This document shows, one piece after another, positions 54,552 through 63,964 of a stretch of 64,000 nt of DNA (its first letter is position 1; the number at the start of each line of letters is the position of its first letter). The stretch is from CAZBSE01 sp964610385 (lineage in GTDB: Bacteria > Actinomycetota > Humimicrobiia > Humimicrobiales > Humimicrobiaceae). The notes beneath the pieces were generated by a model. That model was given only the letters and a program-made list of their open reading frames with translations. It made no database searches and was not told the origin of the DNA. The stretch spans positions 1 through 64,000 of the forward strand of contig CAZSXW010000010.1 of NCBI GenBank assembly GCA_964610385.1. The letters run 5' to 3'. The translations under genes were made by a program, and so were the position numbers.

Positions 54552-54820
54552 CTTTTGTATTATGAATAATTATGCTTTTACACATATGTATTATAGCATA
54601 AAATTGGCGATTTCAAAGCATTATATCAACTGAATATTTCATTTTTTTAATCATCAAGCTTTAATAACCGGATAATTATGATTTTTCTATTTATAATAAA
54701 AATATTACTGGATATTATTAAATATTATGATAAAATTATTAACTATTACAATAATAAAACTATATAAAGAACTTTATATATTAATTAATCATAGGTAATA
54801 TGGGAGTCTAAAAGGGAAAA

Positions 54821-55033
54821 ATGGAGTTTAAATATATAAAAGAGAATGATATTTTGATCATAATACTCGCACACAGAAAAATAGATCATGTCGAGCAGGT
54901 CGGGCCTATCAATATACATTTTTCTATTGATAAGAGGCCCATAATTATAGAAATATCAAATGCAACCAATTTCCTGAAAAAAGCTCTAAACTTCACAAAG
55001 AATACTGAAGATTATAAGCGTTTAAAATCATAG
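54821..55033 (+). CDS. DUF2283-like small protein
   Basis: A 70-residue protein of the pattern (M)EFKYIKENDILIIILAHRK...INIHFSIDKRPIIIEISNATNFL. This fits the DUF2283 fold, a short beta-strand domain of unknown function often found near toxin-antitoxin-like genes. AAGGGA precedes the ATG. It is 30 bp upstream of a DJ-1/PfpI gene on the same strand. No function can be assigned. Confidence 0.6.
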   Translation: MEFKYIKENDILIIILAHRKIDHVEQVGPINIHFSIDKRPIIIEISNATNFLKKALNFTKNTEDYKRLKS

Positions 55034-55063
55034 ATAAAGCCACATTTTATCAAAGAGTATATT

Positions 55064-55588
55064 ATGTCCAAAATAATATTAATATTGATAGAAAATGAAT
55101 TCAGAGACGAGGAAGCAGTTTATCCTTACTATAGGTTCAAAGAAGCCGGATATGAGGTGAAACTTATCGGGCCTAAAAAAGGAAAGGAATATAAAGGTAA
55201 ATTCGGAGTAGTCTTAAAATCAGATCTCGATGCGTCCGAGATAAATCCGGAAGACGTAACTGCGGTAATAATCCCCGGTGGATACGCACCCGATAAAATG
55301 AGGATACACAAGGACATGGTCGATCTGGTAAAAAACGCTTCTCTAAAAGGAAAGATTATAGCGGCAATATGCCATGGAGGATGGATGCTTGCAGAAGCTG
55401 ATATAGTAAGGGGGAAGAATGTCACCGGTTATAAGGCAATAGCGACAGACCTAAAAAATGCCGGTGGCAATTATATAGACAGTGAAGTAGTAATAGATGG
55501 CTGTCTTGTGACTTCGAGGACTCCCGATGATCTTCCCGCATTCTGCAGTTCGATCCTCAAGATTATAGAAACTTCCTCTACGGAATAA
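55064..55588 (+). CDS. DJ-1/PfpI-family protein (YhbO-like deglycase/protease)
   Basis: A 174-residue protein of the class I glutamine amidotransferase-like fold. The family's nucleophile elbow is AAICHGGWML with the catalytic Cys and adjacent His, and the acidic partner is in LIENEFRDEEAVYP. The PGGYAPDKMR segment is typical of PfpI/YhbO. Members act as stress-related deglycases, hydrolases or chaperones; activity here is not certain. It follows a DUF2283-like gene and converges on leuS. Confidence 0.88.
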   Translation: MSKIILILIENEFRDEEAVYPYYRFKEAGYEVKLIGPKKGKEYKGKFGVVLKSDLDASEINPEDVTAVIIPGGYAPDKMRIHKDMVDLVKNASLKGKIIAAICHGGWMLAEADIVRGKNVTGYKAIATDLKNAGGNYIDSEVVIDGCLVTSRTPDDLPAFCSSILKIIETSSTE

Positions 55589-55605
55589 TACATATTCTTT
55601 ATTTC

Positions 55606-58122
55606 CTAATCCCTGACTACAAGATTAATAAGCTTATTCGGGATGACTATTCTTTTTACTATCTCTTTACCTTCAATGAATCTATTTACTTTTTCGGATG
55701 AGAGAGCATGCTTTTCTATATCTTCCGAAGAAGTATCTAGTGGCAGCTCCATCCTGTCTCTCAGCTTTCCGTTTACCTGAAATATTATGGTGACCAGTTC
55801 TTCTTTTGCTATCTCCTTATCATAATCCGGCCAGGGTACCCTATGGATACTTTCATTGTTCCCGGCTCTCAACCATAATTCTTCGGTAATAAATGGTACT
55901 ATGGGAGACAGCAGTATCAGCAGTTTTCCAGTCAGCTCCCCCACAAGAGCCGCGTTTTTATTACTGTCTTTTACATCCTCCTGGTACTTATACATCAGAT
56001 TGACCAGTTCCATAACAGCGCTTATGGCGGTATTGAAGTTAAATCTATTTAAAATATCATCGGTCACCTTCTTTATGGTCTGGTGTAATTTTCTGTATAT
56101 TTCCTTTTCGATATCATTGAACTTGCCTTTTTTAAAATCTTCCTTTATATCCGCTTCGGTCCCGCCTGCCAGTTTTATATTCCTTACCACAAGCCTCCAT
56201 AATCTTTTTAAAAACCTGTTTGCCCCCTCTACCGCACTGTCACTCCAATCGACCGGGCTGTCCGCCGGCCCCATAAAGAGTATGTAAAGCCTTAGAGTAT
56301 CTGCACTGTACTTATTGTAAATCTCGGAAGGATTGACAATATTGCCCTTGGACTTTGACATTTTTTGCCCATCCAGATTCACGACACCATGGGGAAAATA
56401 TTTAATAAAGGGTTCCTTAAACTTTACAAGCCCAGCGTCATATAATACTTTAGTAAAAAATCTTGAATATATTAGGTGCATTGTGGCATGCTCTATTCCC
56501 CCAATATACTGGTCTACAGGCATCCAGTAATCTACTTCTCTATAGTCAAAGGCAGCCTGTTCGTAATGTGGGCTGCAGTACCTTAAAAAATACCATGACG
56601 AACAGACAAAAGTATCCATAGTATCTGTCTCCATCCTGGCCTTGCCCCCACATTTGGGACAAATGGTATTTACAAATTCATCACAATAAAATAAAGGGGA
56701 CAGACCTTTTGGCTTAAAATCTATATGGTATGGAAGACTTACAGGCAGGTCATTCTCCGGTACAGGGACCATACCGCATTTTTCACAATATATAATGGGT
56801 ATGGGAGCACCCCAGTATCTCTGCCTTGATATAAGCCAGTCCCTTAATTTATAATTCACGCAAAAACTTCCCATACTATTCTTTTCAATATAGGAAGTCA
56901 CTTCCTTTTTACCTTTTTCCGATCTTATACCGCTGAATTTTCCGGAATTTATCATTATCCCTTCACCAATATATGCGTCACTCAGTTTTTTATGGTCTTT
57001 ACCGTCAGGAGATATCACTTCCTTTATCGGAATACCGTACCTGGATGCAAATCCAAAATCCCTTTCATCATGTGCGGGGACTGCCATTATGGCTCCGGTC
57101 CCGTACTCCAGCAAGACGTAGTTTGCGATCCATACGGGAACTCTCTGACCGTTTAAAGGATTTATTACATATCTGCCCGTAAAACAGCCGATTTTCTCGA
57201 CTTCAGCTGAACCACGCTCTATATCACTCTGTGCCGATATTATACTTTTAGCCTTTTTGATATCCTTCTTAAATTTTTCATCAGTAATTATTTTATCTAC
57301 CAGCGGGTGCTCCGGTGCAAGGATAAAAAAGGTGACTCCGAATAATGTATCCGGCCTGGTGGTAAACACAGGAATAGAAATACCTTCACTTCCATCAAGC
57401 TTGAAGTCTACCACAGCTCCTTCGCTTCTCCCTATCCAATTTCTTTGGATGGTAAGCACCCTTTCCGGCCATCCGCCCTCAAGCAGCTTCATATCATCAA
57501 GAAGCCTCTGGGCATAATCTGTTATTTTAAAAAACCACTGAGAAAGTACTCTTTTTTCAACCGGGCTGTCACATCTCTCGCACTTTCCTGAAATGACCTG
57601 CTCGTTTGCCAGAACAGTCTGACATGAATTACACCAATTGACCGGTGCTTCTTTCTTTTCTGCAAGACCCATTTTGTAAAACAGCAGGAAGAACCATTGA
57701 GTCCATTTATAATAATCAGGCTCAGAGGTTATTATCTCACTGCTAAAATCGTAACTCATCCCCATGGCTTTGAGAGCTTTCCTCATCTTTGAAATATTTG
57801 TCATGGTACTCTCTTTGGGATGCAAGCCGTCTCTTATGGCTGCATTTTCTGCAGGAAGGCCGAAAGCATCAAATCCAATGGGATGCAGTACGCTATACCC
57901 CTTTCGGGAGTATACTCTTGCTATGACATCCCCTATGGTATAATTTCTGGCATGGCCCATATGCGGTTCGCCCGAAGGATAGGGGAACATCTCAAGAACA
58001 TAATATTTGAGATCCCCTTTCTGGTGCTTTGGTGAATATACTTTTTCTCTTTCCCACTTTTTTACCAGTCTTTCTTCTATTTCATGAGGTCTGTATACCT
58101 CATCTTTCGGTTTTTTTACCAA
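55606..58122 (-). CDS. leuS: Leucine-tRNA ligase
   Basis: Class I aminoacyl-tRNA synthetase that charges tRNA(Leu). The 838-residue protein has the HIGH-type motif in FPYPSGEPHMGHARNYT, a zinc-binding segment (CNSCQTVLANEQVISGKCERCD), the editing domain (VFTTRPDTLFGVTFFILAPEHPL), and the KMSKS loop in LDGQKMSKSKGNIVNP. The anticodon-binding and C-terminal domains are present. It is the last gene of the proB-to-leuS run and converges on the PfpI gene. Confidence 0.98.
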   Translation of the reverse strand: MVKKPKDEVYRPHEIEERLVKKWEREKVYSPKHQKGDLKYYVLEMFPYPSGEPHMGHARNYTIGDVIARVYSRKGYSVLHPIGFDAFGLPAENAAIRDGLHPKESTMTNISKMRKALKAMGMSYDFSSEIITSEPDYYKWTQWFFLLFYKMGLAEKKEAPVNWCNSCQTVLANEQVISGKCERCDSPVEKRVLSQWFFKITDYAQRLLDDMKLLEGGWPERVLTIQRNWIGRSEGAVVDFKLDGSEGISIPVFTTRPDTLFGVTFFILAPEHPLVDKIITDEKFKKDIKKAKSIISAQSDIERGSAEVEKIGCFTGRYVINPLNGQRVPVWIANYVLLEYGTGAIMAVPAHDERDFGFASRYGIPIKEVISPDGKDHKKLSDAYIGEGIMINSGKFSGIRSEKGKKEVTSYIEKNSMGSFCVNYKLRDWLISRQRYWGAPIPIIYCEKCGMVPVPENDLPVSLPYHIDFKPKGLSPLFYCDEFVNTICPKCGGKARMETDTMDTFVCSSWYFLRYCSPHYEQAAFDYREVDYWMPVDQYIGGIEHATMHLIYSRFFTKVLYDAGLVKFKEPFIKYFPHGVVNLDGQKMSKSKGNIVNPSEIYNKYSADTLRLYILFMGPADSPVDWSDSAVEGANRFLKRLWRLVVRNIKLAGGTEADIKEDFKKGKFNDIEKEIYRKLHQTIKKVTDDILNRFNFNTAISAVMELVNLMYKYQEDVKDSNKNAALVGELTGKLLILLSPIVPFITEELWLRAGNNESIHRVPWPDYDKEIAKEELVTIIFQVNGKLRDRMELPLDTSSEDIEKHALSSEKVNRFIEGKEIVKRIVIPNKLINLVVRD

Positions 58123-58155
58123 ATCCTTTTCCTTTCCGGGTCATTCTAAATTGAC

Positions 58156-58542
58156 TTAATCCCATTTGACTTCCCTGGAATCTTTCCATAATTTTTCAAG
58201 CTTGTAATACTCTCTCAGCTCATTGGTAAAAATGTGAATAACAAAATCATCATAATCAGCAAGTATCCAGTTCCCCTCTGAAAGCCCGCACACATTGATA
58301 GGGTAAAGTCTGTCTTTTTTAAGCTTTAAATATATCTCTTCCTGTATTCTCCTGGTCAATCTGGTATTTCTTGCACTGATTATTATGAAGTAATCGGTGA
58401 TGATTAATCTGGACCTCATATCCAGTATTTTTATATAATCCGCTTTCTTCTCATCAGCAATTCCGGCGACTTTTTTTACTATTGCCCTTATATTTACCGC
58501 TTTCGGCTTAGGGTTTCTGTCTTTCACCATTCTTTTTACCAC
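58156..58542 (-). CDS. rsfS: Ribosomal silencing factor RsfS
   Basis: A 128-residue protein that binds L14 on the large subunit and blocks subunit joining in starved cells. The family core is clear: KKADYIKILDMRSRLIITDYFIIISARN, then GLSEGNWILADYDDFVIHIFTNELREYYKLEKLWKDS. Its start overlaps the end of the LCP-type gene by 7 bp. The order nadD-yqeK-LCP-rsfS is common in Gram-positive-type genomes. Confidence 0.95.
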   Translation of the reverse strand: MVKRMVKDRNPKPKAVNIRAIVKKVAGIADEKKADYIKILDMRSRLIITDYFIIISARNTRLTRRIQEEIYLKLKKDRLYPINVCGLSEGNWILADYDDFVIHIFTNELREYYKLEKLWKDSREVKWD

Positions 58543-60329
58543 TGATCCGCAAAATCACTCCCCAAAATTACGCTAATATCGACATTGTGCACATTATTAT
58601 CCGGGTAATTTATTATCCCCATACCAAGTCTCTCCTGGATTTCTTGAGCTATTTCAATCACTCCTGCCTCGTTGCTAAATATGTTTATCTCAGTCTGCGT
58701 ATAATTATAATTGTCAGCATTTGTCGCTTCAAGCATTTCTAAAACCTTTTCTTCATCATTAAAATGATCTTCAAGTATATCAGAAACCGCATGAGCTATC
58801 CCACTAACAGTACCACTCCCATTTAAAACAATTACCTTTATCAGCTCATCTTCGGTACCCTCTTCCGATGAACCTGTGACTATGTCTAAATAATCCTTCC
58901 CCAGAATTATTATAATATCTACATCTCCCGGCCCATTCTCCCTTGTTTCTATATTTCCTACGCCTAGTACTTCTTTGATTTCATCTGTAGCAGCTAATGA
59001 GTTTTCGTCTTGAGAATAAACTAAAATCTGTGTAGTTTCATAGTCACCTTTGTTTTCCTCATTACCCGCCTCAAGTATCTCATATTTATTTTTACCGTTC
59101 TCAAATTTCAAGTCCTCAAAGATTTTAGAAGTGTTCGCTGCTAAACCACCAGCTCCTGGATAATCATAAGTTCCATTTAATATTCTTATTACTATAGTAT
59201 CCGTAAAACCTGTAACTTCCTTAGATGCAGCTTCCTCCAGTCCAAATATTTCAGCAAGTCCGGAAATGTCCTCTACCACATAGACTATTTCCTCTTCCGC
59301 CAGCTCAGTAAGAGATACGTCTAGAGGATAGACCTTGTCTTTATCGGGCTCTATTTCGGAAAATGTAGAGAAGATTTCCAGTTCTTCTTCCATGCTGAGA
59401 TCGGTATCAATAAAATCATCTATAAGGTTTAGATTGGCTGAAAGCTCTTCTTCATTTTCACCCACGATCTTTTTTATCACTGCGTCCAAAAGCAACTTCT
59501 GTTTGGTAACATTTCCTATGGGGATATCTCTTTCCATACCGCTAAAAAATTTCAGGAAATTTAACGCCTCTGTCCCGTCGATCAGATTCTCACCCTCTTT
59601 CAGCTCAAAGGTCGAATTGTCGTCATAATTCTTAACCGTCATCTCCTCATCCAACTCCAGATTTACCCCGTTTAGTTTATTGACTACATTATAAATATCC
59701 ATAAGGATATAATTATTTACTTCCATATCCATACCCAGGTTTCTCTCCAGGGTAAGGCTTAATAAATCCGGCCCTCCCAATTTTATAGATTCTCCAACCA
59801 GACCTGCCCCTGTGCCAGGTACATCAAGCAAGGTCTTTACCGGAATGCATAGAGTTATCAGTTTTTCTTCTATGCTGTAATATCTTGAAAACATTATTGA
59901 ACTCACTTCGGGTTCAAGCAGATCCTGATCCGCACAGGCTATGACTATGTTCATATCCTGGGTAAGTTCAAGAGAACTCGGTATATTTATCCTTTCTTCA
60001 TCCGGGATCTCGACTTCGGTAGAGATCAGGCTTTTTATCCAGGGAATGCCCCAGAAGACCACTGCTACAGCAACGACTACCAGTATCAACATTATTCCCA
60101 CTATCTTGAAAACAGCTCTTCTTCTCCTCTTCTTCTGCTTCATTCTTTTGGTCCTGAAACCTTCGCTTTCTACACCACGATCCGCCTGATCTTCAAATTC
60201 AAAATCTTCATCCTTAAAGAAGTCGTCTTCAACATCACGCTTTTCTTTCCTATTACTGCTCATATCCTCTAAATCTTCCTCATTAAAATCTTTATTTCCG
60301 AACTTATCTTCATCGTCATCAAAAGACAT
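58536..60329 (-). CDS. LCP/LytR_C-domain protein with a degenerate LCP active site
   Basis: A 597-residue membrane protein with a long acidic cytoplasmic N-terminus, a Lys/Arg stretch, one membrane helix (about 73-95), an LCP-like domain and two LytR_C domains. The last are visible as VIRILNGTYDYPGAGGLAANTSKI... and VIVLNGSGTVSGIAHAVSDI.... LCP proteins attach polymers such as teichoic acids to peptidoglycan. Here the key pyrophosphate-binding residues are changed: the usual IPRDT is IPVKT (162-166), and the later Arg-rich motif reads KFFSGMERD. The gene's place between yqeK and rsfS is that of the LytR homologue in many genomes. It probably keeps a structural rather than catalytic role. Confidence 0.8.
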   Translation of the reverse strand: MSFDDDEDKFGNKDFNEEDLEDMSSNRKEKRDVEDDFFKDEDFEFEDQADRGVESEGFRTKRMKQKKRRRRAVFKIVGIMLILVVVAVAVVFWGIPWIKSLISTEVEIPDEERINIPSSLELTQDMNIVIACADQDLLEPEVSSIMFSRYYSIEEKLITLCIPVKTLLDVPGTGAGLVGESIKLGGPDLLSLTLERNLGMDMEVNNYILMDIYNVVNKLNGVNLELDEEMTVKNYDDNSTFELKEGENLIDGTEALNFLKFFSGMERDIPIGNVTKQKLLLDAVIKKIVGENEEELSANLNLIDDFIDTDLSMEEELEIFSTFSEIEPDKDKVYPLDVSLTELAEEEIVYVVEDISGLAEIFGLEEAASKEVTGFTDTIVIRILNGTYDYPGAGGLAANTSKIFEDLKFENGKNKYEILEAGNEENKGDYETTQILVYSQDENSLAATDEIKEVLGVGNIETRENGPGDVDIIIILGKDYLDIVTGSSEEGTEDELIKVIVLNGSGTVSGIAHAVSDILEDHFNDEEKVLEMLEATNADNYNYTQTEINIFSNEAGVIEIAQEIQERLGMGIINYPDNNVHNVDISVILGSDFADQW

Positions 60330-60330
60330 T

Positions 60331-60942
60331 TTAAATACCTCCGCAAATATTGTTCCATATCTTACTGGTATCAGGATGCAATAACCTGTTTCTTTTTATA
60401 ACATACATTATATTCTTTTTATAAACCTCTAATAAGCATAAATCAATGTTTTTTAGAGCAAGATCCCTGCACTTTTCCACACCATCATAATCTCTACTTC
60501 TCTCAATTTTATCAGAAATAAATAAAATCTTATCCTCCATACTCATGTTACAGTATCCGATGGTATGAAATTTTATCGCCTTAAGCACTTTTTTTTTAGA
60601 AATACCGAAATCTCTTGAAACCAGATGGGCACCTACAAAACCGTGTATTAAAGGCTTTGATTTTAATATAAAACTGCTTACTTTCAGTTTATCGTTTATC
60701 GTCGTTTCTACCAGCTCTTCATAACTAAATACCTTACCATAATCATGAAGAATGCATACAATACCAAGATTAAAAACATCCAGGTCAGCGGGATGTTTTT
60801 TCACCATTATGCCTGCATACTCCAGGGTATTGATAGAATGCTGGTATAAAGAAACGGGCATAACTGACCTAATCTTTTCCATCAAACCTTTAAGATATTC
60901 TTTTTGCCCTGTACTTAAATCAAGATCATTTATAAAGTCCAT
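60331..60942 (-). CDS. yqeK: YqeK-family HD-domain hydrolase
   Basis: A 203-residue HD-superfamily protein. Metal-binding residues are visible in YQHSINTLEYAGIMV and CILHDYGKVFS, and LIHGFVGAHL and IKFHTIGYCNMS supply further His. YqeK hydrolyses diadenosine tetraphosphate-type alarmones symmetrically. It overlaps nadD by 17 bp and is followed after 1 bp by the LCP-type gene. The nadD-yqeK pairing is widely conserved. Confidence 0.9.
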   Translation of the reverse strand: MDFINDLDLSTGQKEYLKGLMEKIRSVMPVSLYQHSINTLEYAGIMVKKHPADLDVFNLGIVCILHDYGKVFSYEELVETTINDKLKVSSFILKSKPLIHGFVGAHLVSRDFGISKKKVLKAIKFHTIGYCNMSMEDKILFISDKIERSRDYDGVEKCRDLALKNIDLCLLEVYKKNIMYVIKRNRLLHPDTSKIWNNICGGI

Positions 60943-61561
60943 GTTTTAATATGTAATTGCAGACCCCTTCGGGTACCAGATAATCTATCGGGCGGCCACT
61001 CCTTAATCTATTCCTTATGTCAGTTGAAGAAATAGATAGGGCCGGTATCTCCATAATATATATTTTCTTATAGGATTCCTCATCACTGCTGAAAAGTTTT
61101 TTCCTCAGATCTTCTATTCTTGTCATATCGTATCCAGGTCTGGTAGCAGCTATGAATTTACATAGCGGGATTATTTCATCAGTGTTTTTCCAGGTAAGTA
61201 TTTCTAAAATAGCATCGGCACCAGTAATAAAATACAGTGATGATTCCTTACCATATTTTTTCTTCAGCTGTCTTACCGTATCTATGGTATATGACTTTTT
61301 TTCCCTGTCTATCTCAATCCTGGAAACAAAAAAATTGCTGTTAGAAGAAGTGGCAATTACAGTCATTATATACCTGTCTTCCGAGTCCACTATTTCCAGT
61401 TTGGTCTTATGCGGTGGATTACCCGTGGGTATAAAAATCACCCTGTCCAGATTAAATTGACTTAATGCTTCCTGTGCAGTAACCAGATGGCCGTTATGAA
61501 TAGGATTAAACGTTCCCCCCATAATACCTATTCTTTGACCTTGCTTTTTATCTTTTACCAT
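60926..61561 (-). CDS. nadD: Nicotinate-nucleotide adenylyltransferase
   Basis: NadD makes deamido-NAD from nicotinate mononucleotide and ATP. The 211-residue protein has the nucleotidyltransferase signature GGTFNPIHNGHLVTAQ near residue 15, the FIPTGNPPHK loop, the FITGADAILEI segment and the ISSTDIRNRL motif at the C-terminus. It overlaps yqeK and follows proA by 1 bp. Confidence 0.96.
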   Translation of the reverse strand: MVKDKKQGQRIGIMGGTFNPIHNGHLVTAQEALSQFNLDRVIFIPTGNPPHKTKLEIVDSEDRYIMTVIATSSNSNFFVSRIEIDREKKSYTIDTVRQLKKKYGKESSLYFITGADAILEILTWKNTDEIIPLCKFIAATRPGYDMTRIEDLRKKLFSSDEESYKKIYIMEIPALSISSTDIRNRLRSGRPIDYLVPEGVCNYILKHGLYK

Positions 61562-61562
61562 A

Positions 61563-62819
61563 TTATTTCCTGATCTGGCCGTTACCCAGCACTATAAACT
61601 TATTGGTAGTCAGCTCCCTTAATCCCATAGGTCCCCGCCAGTGAAGTTTCTGAGTACTTATTCCGATTTCCGTACCCATCCCGAACTGCTCACCGTCTGT
61701 AAATCTGGTGGAAGCATTGACAAAGACAGTCGATGAATCTATAGCGCCGGTAAAATAAACCGAATTTTTATAACTTGAAGTGATTATGGTCTCTGTATGA
61801 TGTGAACCATATCTGTTTATATGTTCTACCGCTTCTTCTATACTACCTACTATCTTCACTGCCATTTTATAATCCAGATATTCCTTATACCAGTCCTCTT
61901 CAGAAGCAGCCCTGAGGGATGGATAGATTTTTTTGGACTCGCTGCAGCCCAGGAGTTCCACGTTTTTGGATTCAAGCTTCTTGAGAACTACAGGAAGCAT
62001 CTTAGCAGCTGCGTCTTTGTGCACCAGCAACTTCTCGGCCGCATTACAAACGCTTGGCCGCTGGGTCTTTGAATTTATTATTATTTCAGAAATCACATCT
62101 TCACTTAAGTCCTCCAGCATATTATCAATATAGACATGACAGTTTCCTACTCCGGTCTCGATCACCGGCACCTTGGAATTTTCTACCACACTGTCTATTA
62201 GATTCTTGCCCCCTCTCGGGACAAGGACATCTATATACTGCCTTAACTGCATTAATCTCACTGCATCATCTCTGCCGGCAGTGGGGATAATCTGTATTAT
62301 ACTATGCGGGAAATTATTATTTTCCAGTGCTCTGCCCATCACTTCGACCAGCTTCTTATTGGTATTTATAGCATGGGAGCTTCCTCTTAAAACAACGCAA
62401 TTCCCCGCCTTTACACACAGAACTGAAGCATCCACAGTAACATCCGGCCTAGCTTCATATATAATTCCTATTACCCCCAGCGGGACTCTGATATTCTTTA
62501 AAATCAATCCGTTTGGAAGATTATAACCGAAAATGACTTCTCCTACCGGATCTGTAAACCTGATTACTTTATCTATACTTTCTGCTTTTTTTTCTATTCT
62601 CTGCCTGTCAAATCTCAATCTGTCCAACAGACTCTCGGATATTCCTTCCCGGGCAGATTTTTTCAGGTCTTTTTCATTCTCTTTTATAATCTCCCCGGCA
62701 CTGCTTGCAAGATATTCCGATATATCAGAAAGTATCTTGTTTTTGACTGCAGTACCTGCACTTGAAATAAGGCCGGTACTTTCTTTTGCTCTTTTTGCTA
62801 TTTCTAAGACTATATCCAT
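61563..62819 (-). CDS. proA: Glutamate-5-semialdehyde dehydrogenase
   Basis: ProA reduces glutamyl-5-phosphate to glutamate semialdehyde in proline synthesis. The 418-residue protein has the aldehyde-dehydrogenase-like layout: PLGVIGIIYEARPDVTVDAS, VLRGSSHA, VPRGGKNLID, and the catalytic Cys in QRPSVCNAAEKLLVH. FTDGEQFGMGTEIGIST stands near the end. It is 47 bp downstream of proB and directly upstream of nadD. Confidence 0.97.
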   Translation of the reverse strand: MDIVLEIAKRAKESTGLISSAGTAVKNKILSDISEYLASSAGEIIKENEKDLKKSAREGISESLLDRLRFDRQRIEKKAESIDKVIRFTDPVGEVIFGYNLPNGLILKNIRVPLGVIGIIYEARPDVTVDASVLCVKAGNCVVLRGSSHAINTNKKLVEVMGRALENNNFPHSIIQIIPTAGRDDAVRLMQLRQYIDVLVPRGGKNLIDSVVENSKVPVIETGVGNCHVYIDNMLEDLSEDVISEIIINSKTQRPSVCNAAEKLLVHKDAAAKMLPVVLKKLESKNVELLGCSESKKIYPSLRAASEEDWYKEYLDYKMAVKIVGSIEEAVEHINRYGSHHTETIITSSYKNSVYFTGAIDSSTVFVNASTRFTDGEQFGMGTEIGISTQKLHWRGPMGLRELTTNKFIVLGNGQIRK

Positions 62820-62866
62820 AAGCTTTCCTAATTTTAGTTATTATAACATAAAACCGCCCGGGTAAA

Positions 62867-63964
62867 TTAATCTTTAAAAACTACCAGGCAATCTCTGTGA
62901 ATCACTTCACTGCACATTACATCATTAAACTCAGATAAAATCTTCTCCTGATTCTTGCCCTTTATTTTCAATATATCATCACTGGAAAAATTACTTATAC
63001 CCTTCGCTATCAGCTTATTGTGCATGGAAAATACTTTCAAGGTATCGCCTTTATTGAACTTCCCCCTTACTTTTAACACTCCAACAGGCAGTATGCTTTT
63101 GCCCTTATTCAATACCGCTTCTTCTGCTCCCTTATCTATGATTATGGCTCCCTTGGTCTTCATACCGAAAGCTATCCATTTCTTTATGCTTTTTACCCTT
63201 TTCATGGCCCGTGGAGCAAAGAAAGTCCCAACATTTTTCCCTTCAAGTATCTCATCAAGTACGTTTTTTCTTCTGCTGTTGGCGATTATGGTCTTTATAC
63301 CTGAAAACGAGCATATCTTTGCCGCTTTTATTTTGGACTCCATTCCACCAATACCGTAAGTAGAACCGATACCCCCTGCAGCACTCTCAATATTTTTATC
63401 TATTCTGTCTATATATGAAATAAGCTTTGCATCTCTGCTGACCCTTGGATTTTTATCATACATCCCTTCAATATCAGTTAAAATCACCAAAACATCAGCT
63501 TCTGCTAAAACCGATACCAGGGCTGCAAGCTTGTCATTATCTCCAAACTTTATCTCATCTACAGCCACGCTGTCGTTTTCGTTAATCAGCGGAATAACAC
63601 CTAAATCAATCAAATTTCTTATGGTATTCTTGATATTCAAGTACTGCTCCCTCCTGGTAGTATCCTCCTGAGTAAGCAGTATCTGTCCTATTTTCAACCC
63701 GTTTTCGGAGAACAGGTCACCATACAATTTCATAAGCTCTACCTGGCCTATAGAGGCAGCCGCCTGGAGCAGAGTTATTCCACGCGGTTTTTTTGGCATA
63801 TTTAGATCTTCAAGGCCAGCTGCTATGGCGCCGCTGGTCACTATTATAACCTCCATACCCCTTTTGACCAGAGAGCTTACCTCGTTTACCAATTTCTCTA
63901 TATTGGTCCTGTCCAGTCCACCTGTTTTTAAAGTGAGACTGCTGGAACCTACTTTTACCACCAT
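62867..63964 (-). CDS. proB: Glutamate 5-kinase, start probably beyond the window
   Basis: ProB phosphorylates glutamate, the first step of proline synthesis, and carries a C-terminal PUA domain (GVLKVRGKFNKGDTLKVFS...). Kinase motifs are VVKVGSSSLT, VTSGAIAAG, QILLTQEDT, LINENDSVAVDE and FGDNDKLAALV. The only in-window start is an ATG at 63964, immediately before VVKVGSS. The frame stays open to the right edge and reads TGKRRYLKNIKK, which resembles the basic N-terminal helix of the family. The true start is therefore probably to the right of the window; if so, 12 or more residues are missing from this call. Confidence 0.95.
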   Translation of the reverse strand: MVVKVGSSSLTLKTGGLDRTNIEKLVNEVSSLVKRGMEVIIVTSGAIAAGLEDLNMPKKPRGITLLQAAASIGQVELMKLYGDLFSENGLKIGQILLTQEDTTRREQYLNIKNTIRNLIDLGVIPLINENDSVAVDEIKFGDNDKLAALVSVLAEADVLVILTDIEGMYDKNPRVSRDAKLISYIDRIDKNIESAAGGIGSTYGIGGMESKIKAAKICSFSGIKTIIANSRRKNVLDEILEGKNVGTFFAPRAMKRVKSIKKWIAFGMKTKGAIIIDKGAEEAVLNKGKSILPVGVLKVRGKFNKGDTLKVFSMHNKLIAKGISNFSSDDILKIKGKNQEKILSEFNDVMCSEVIHRDCLVVFKD

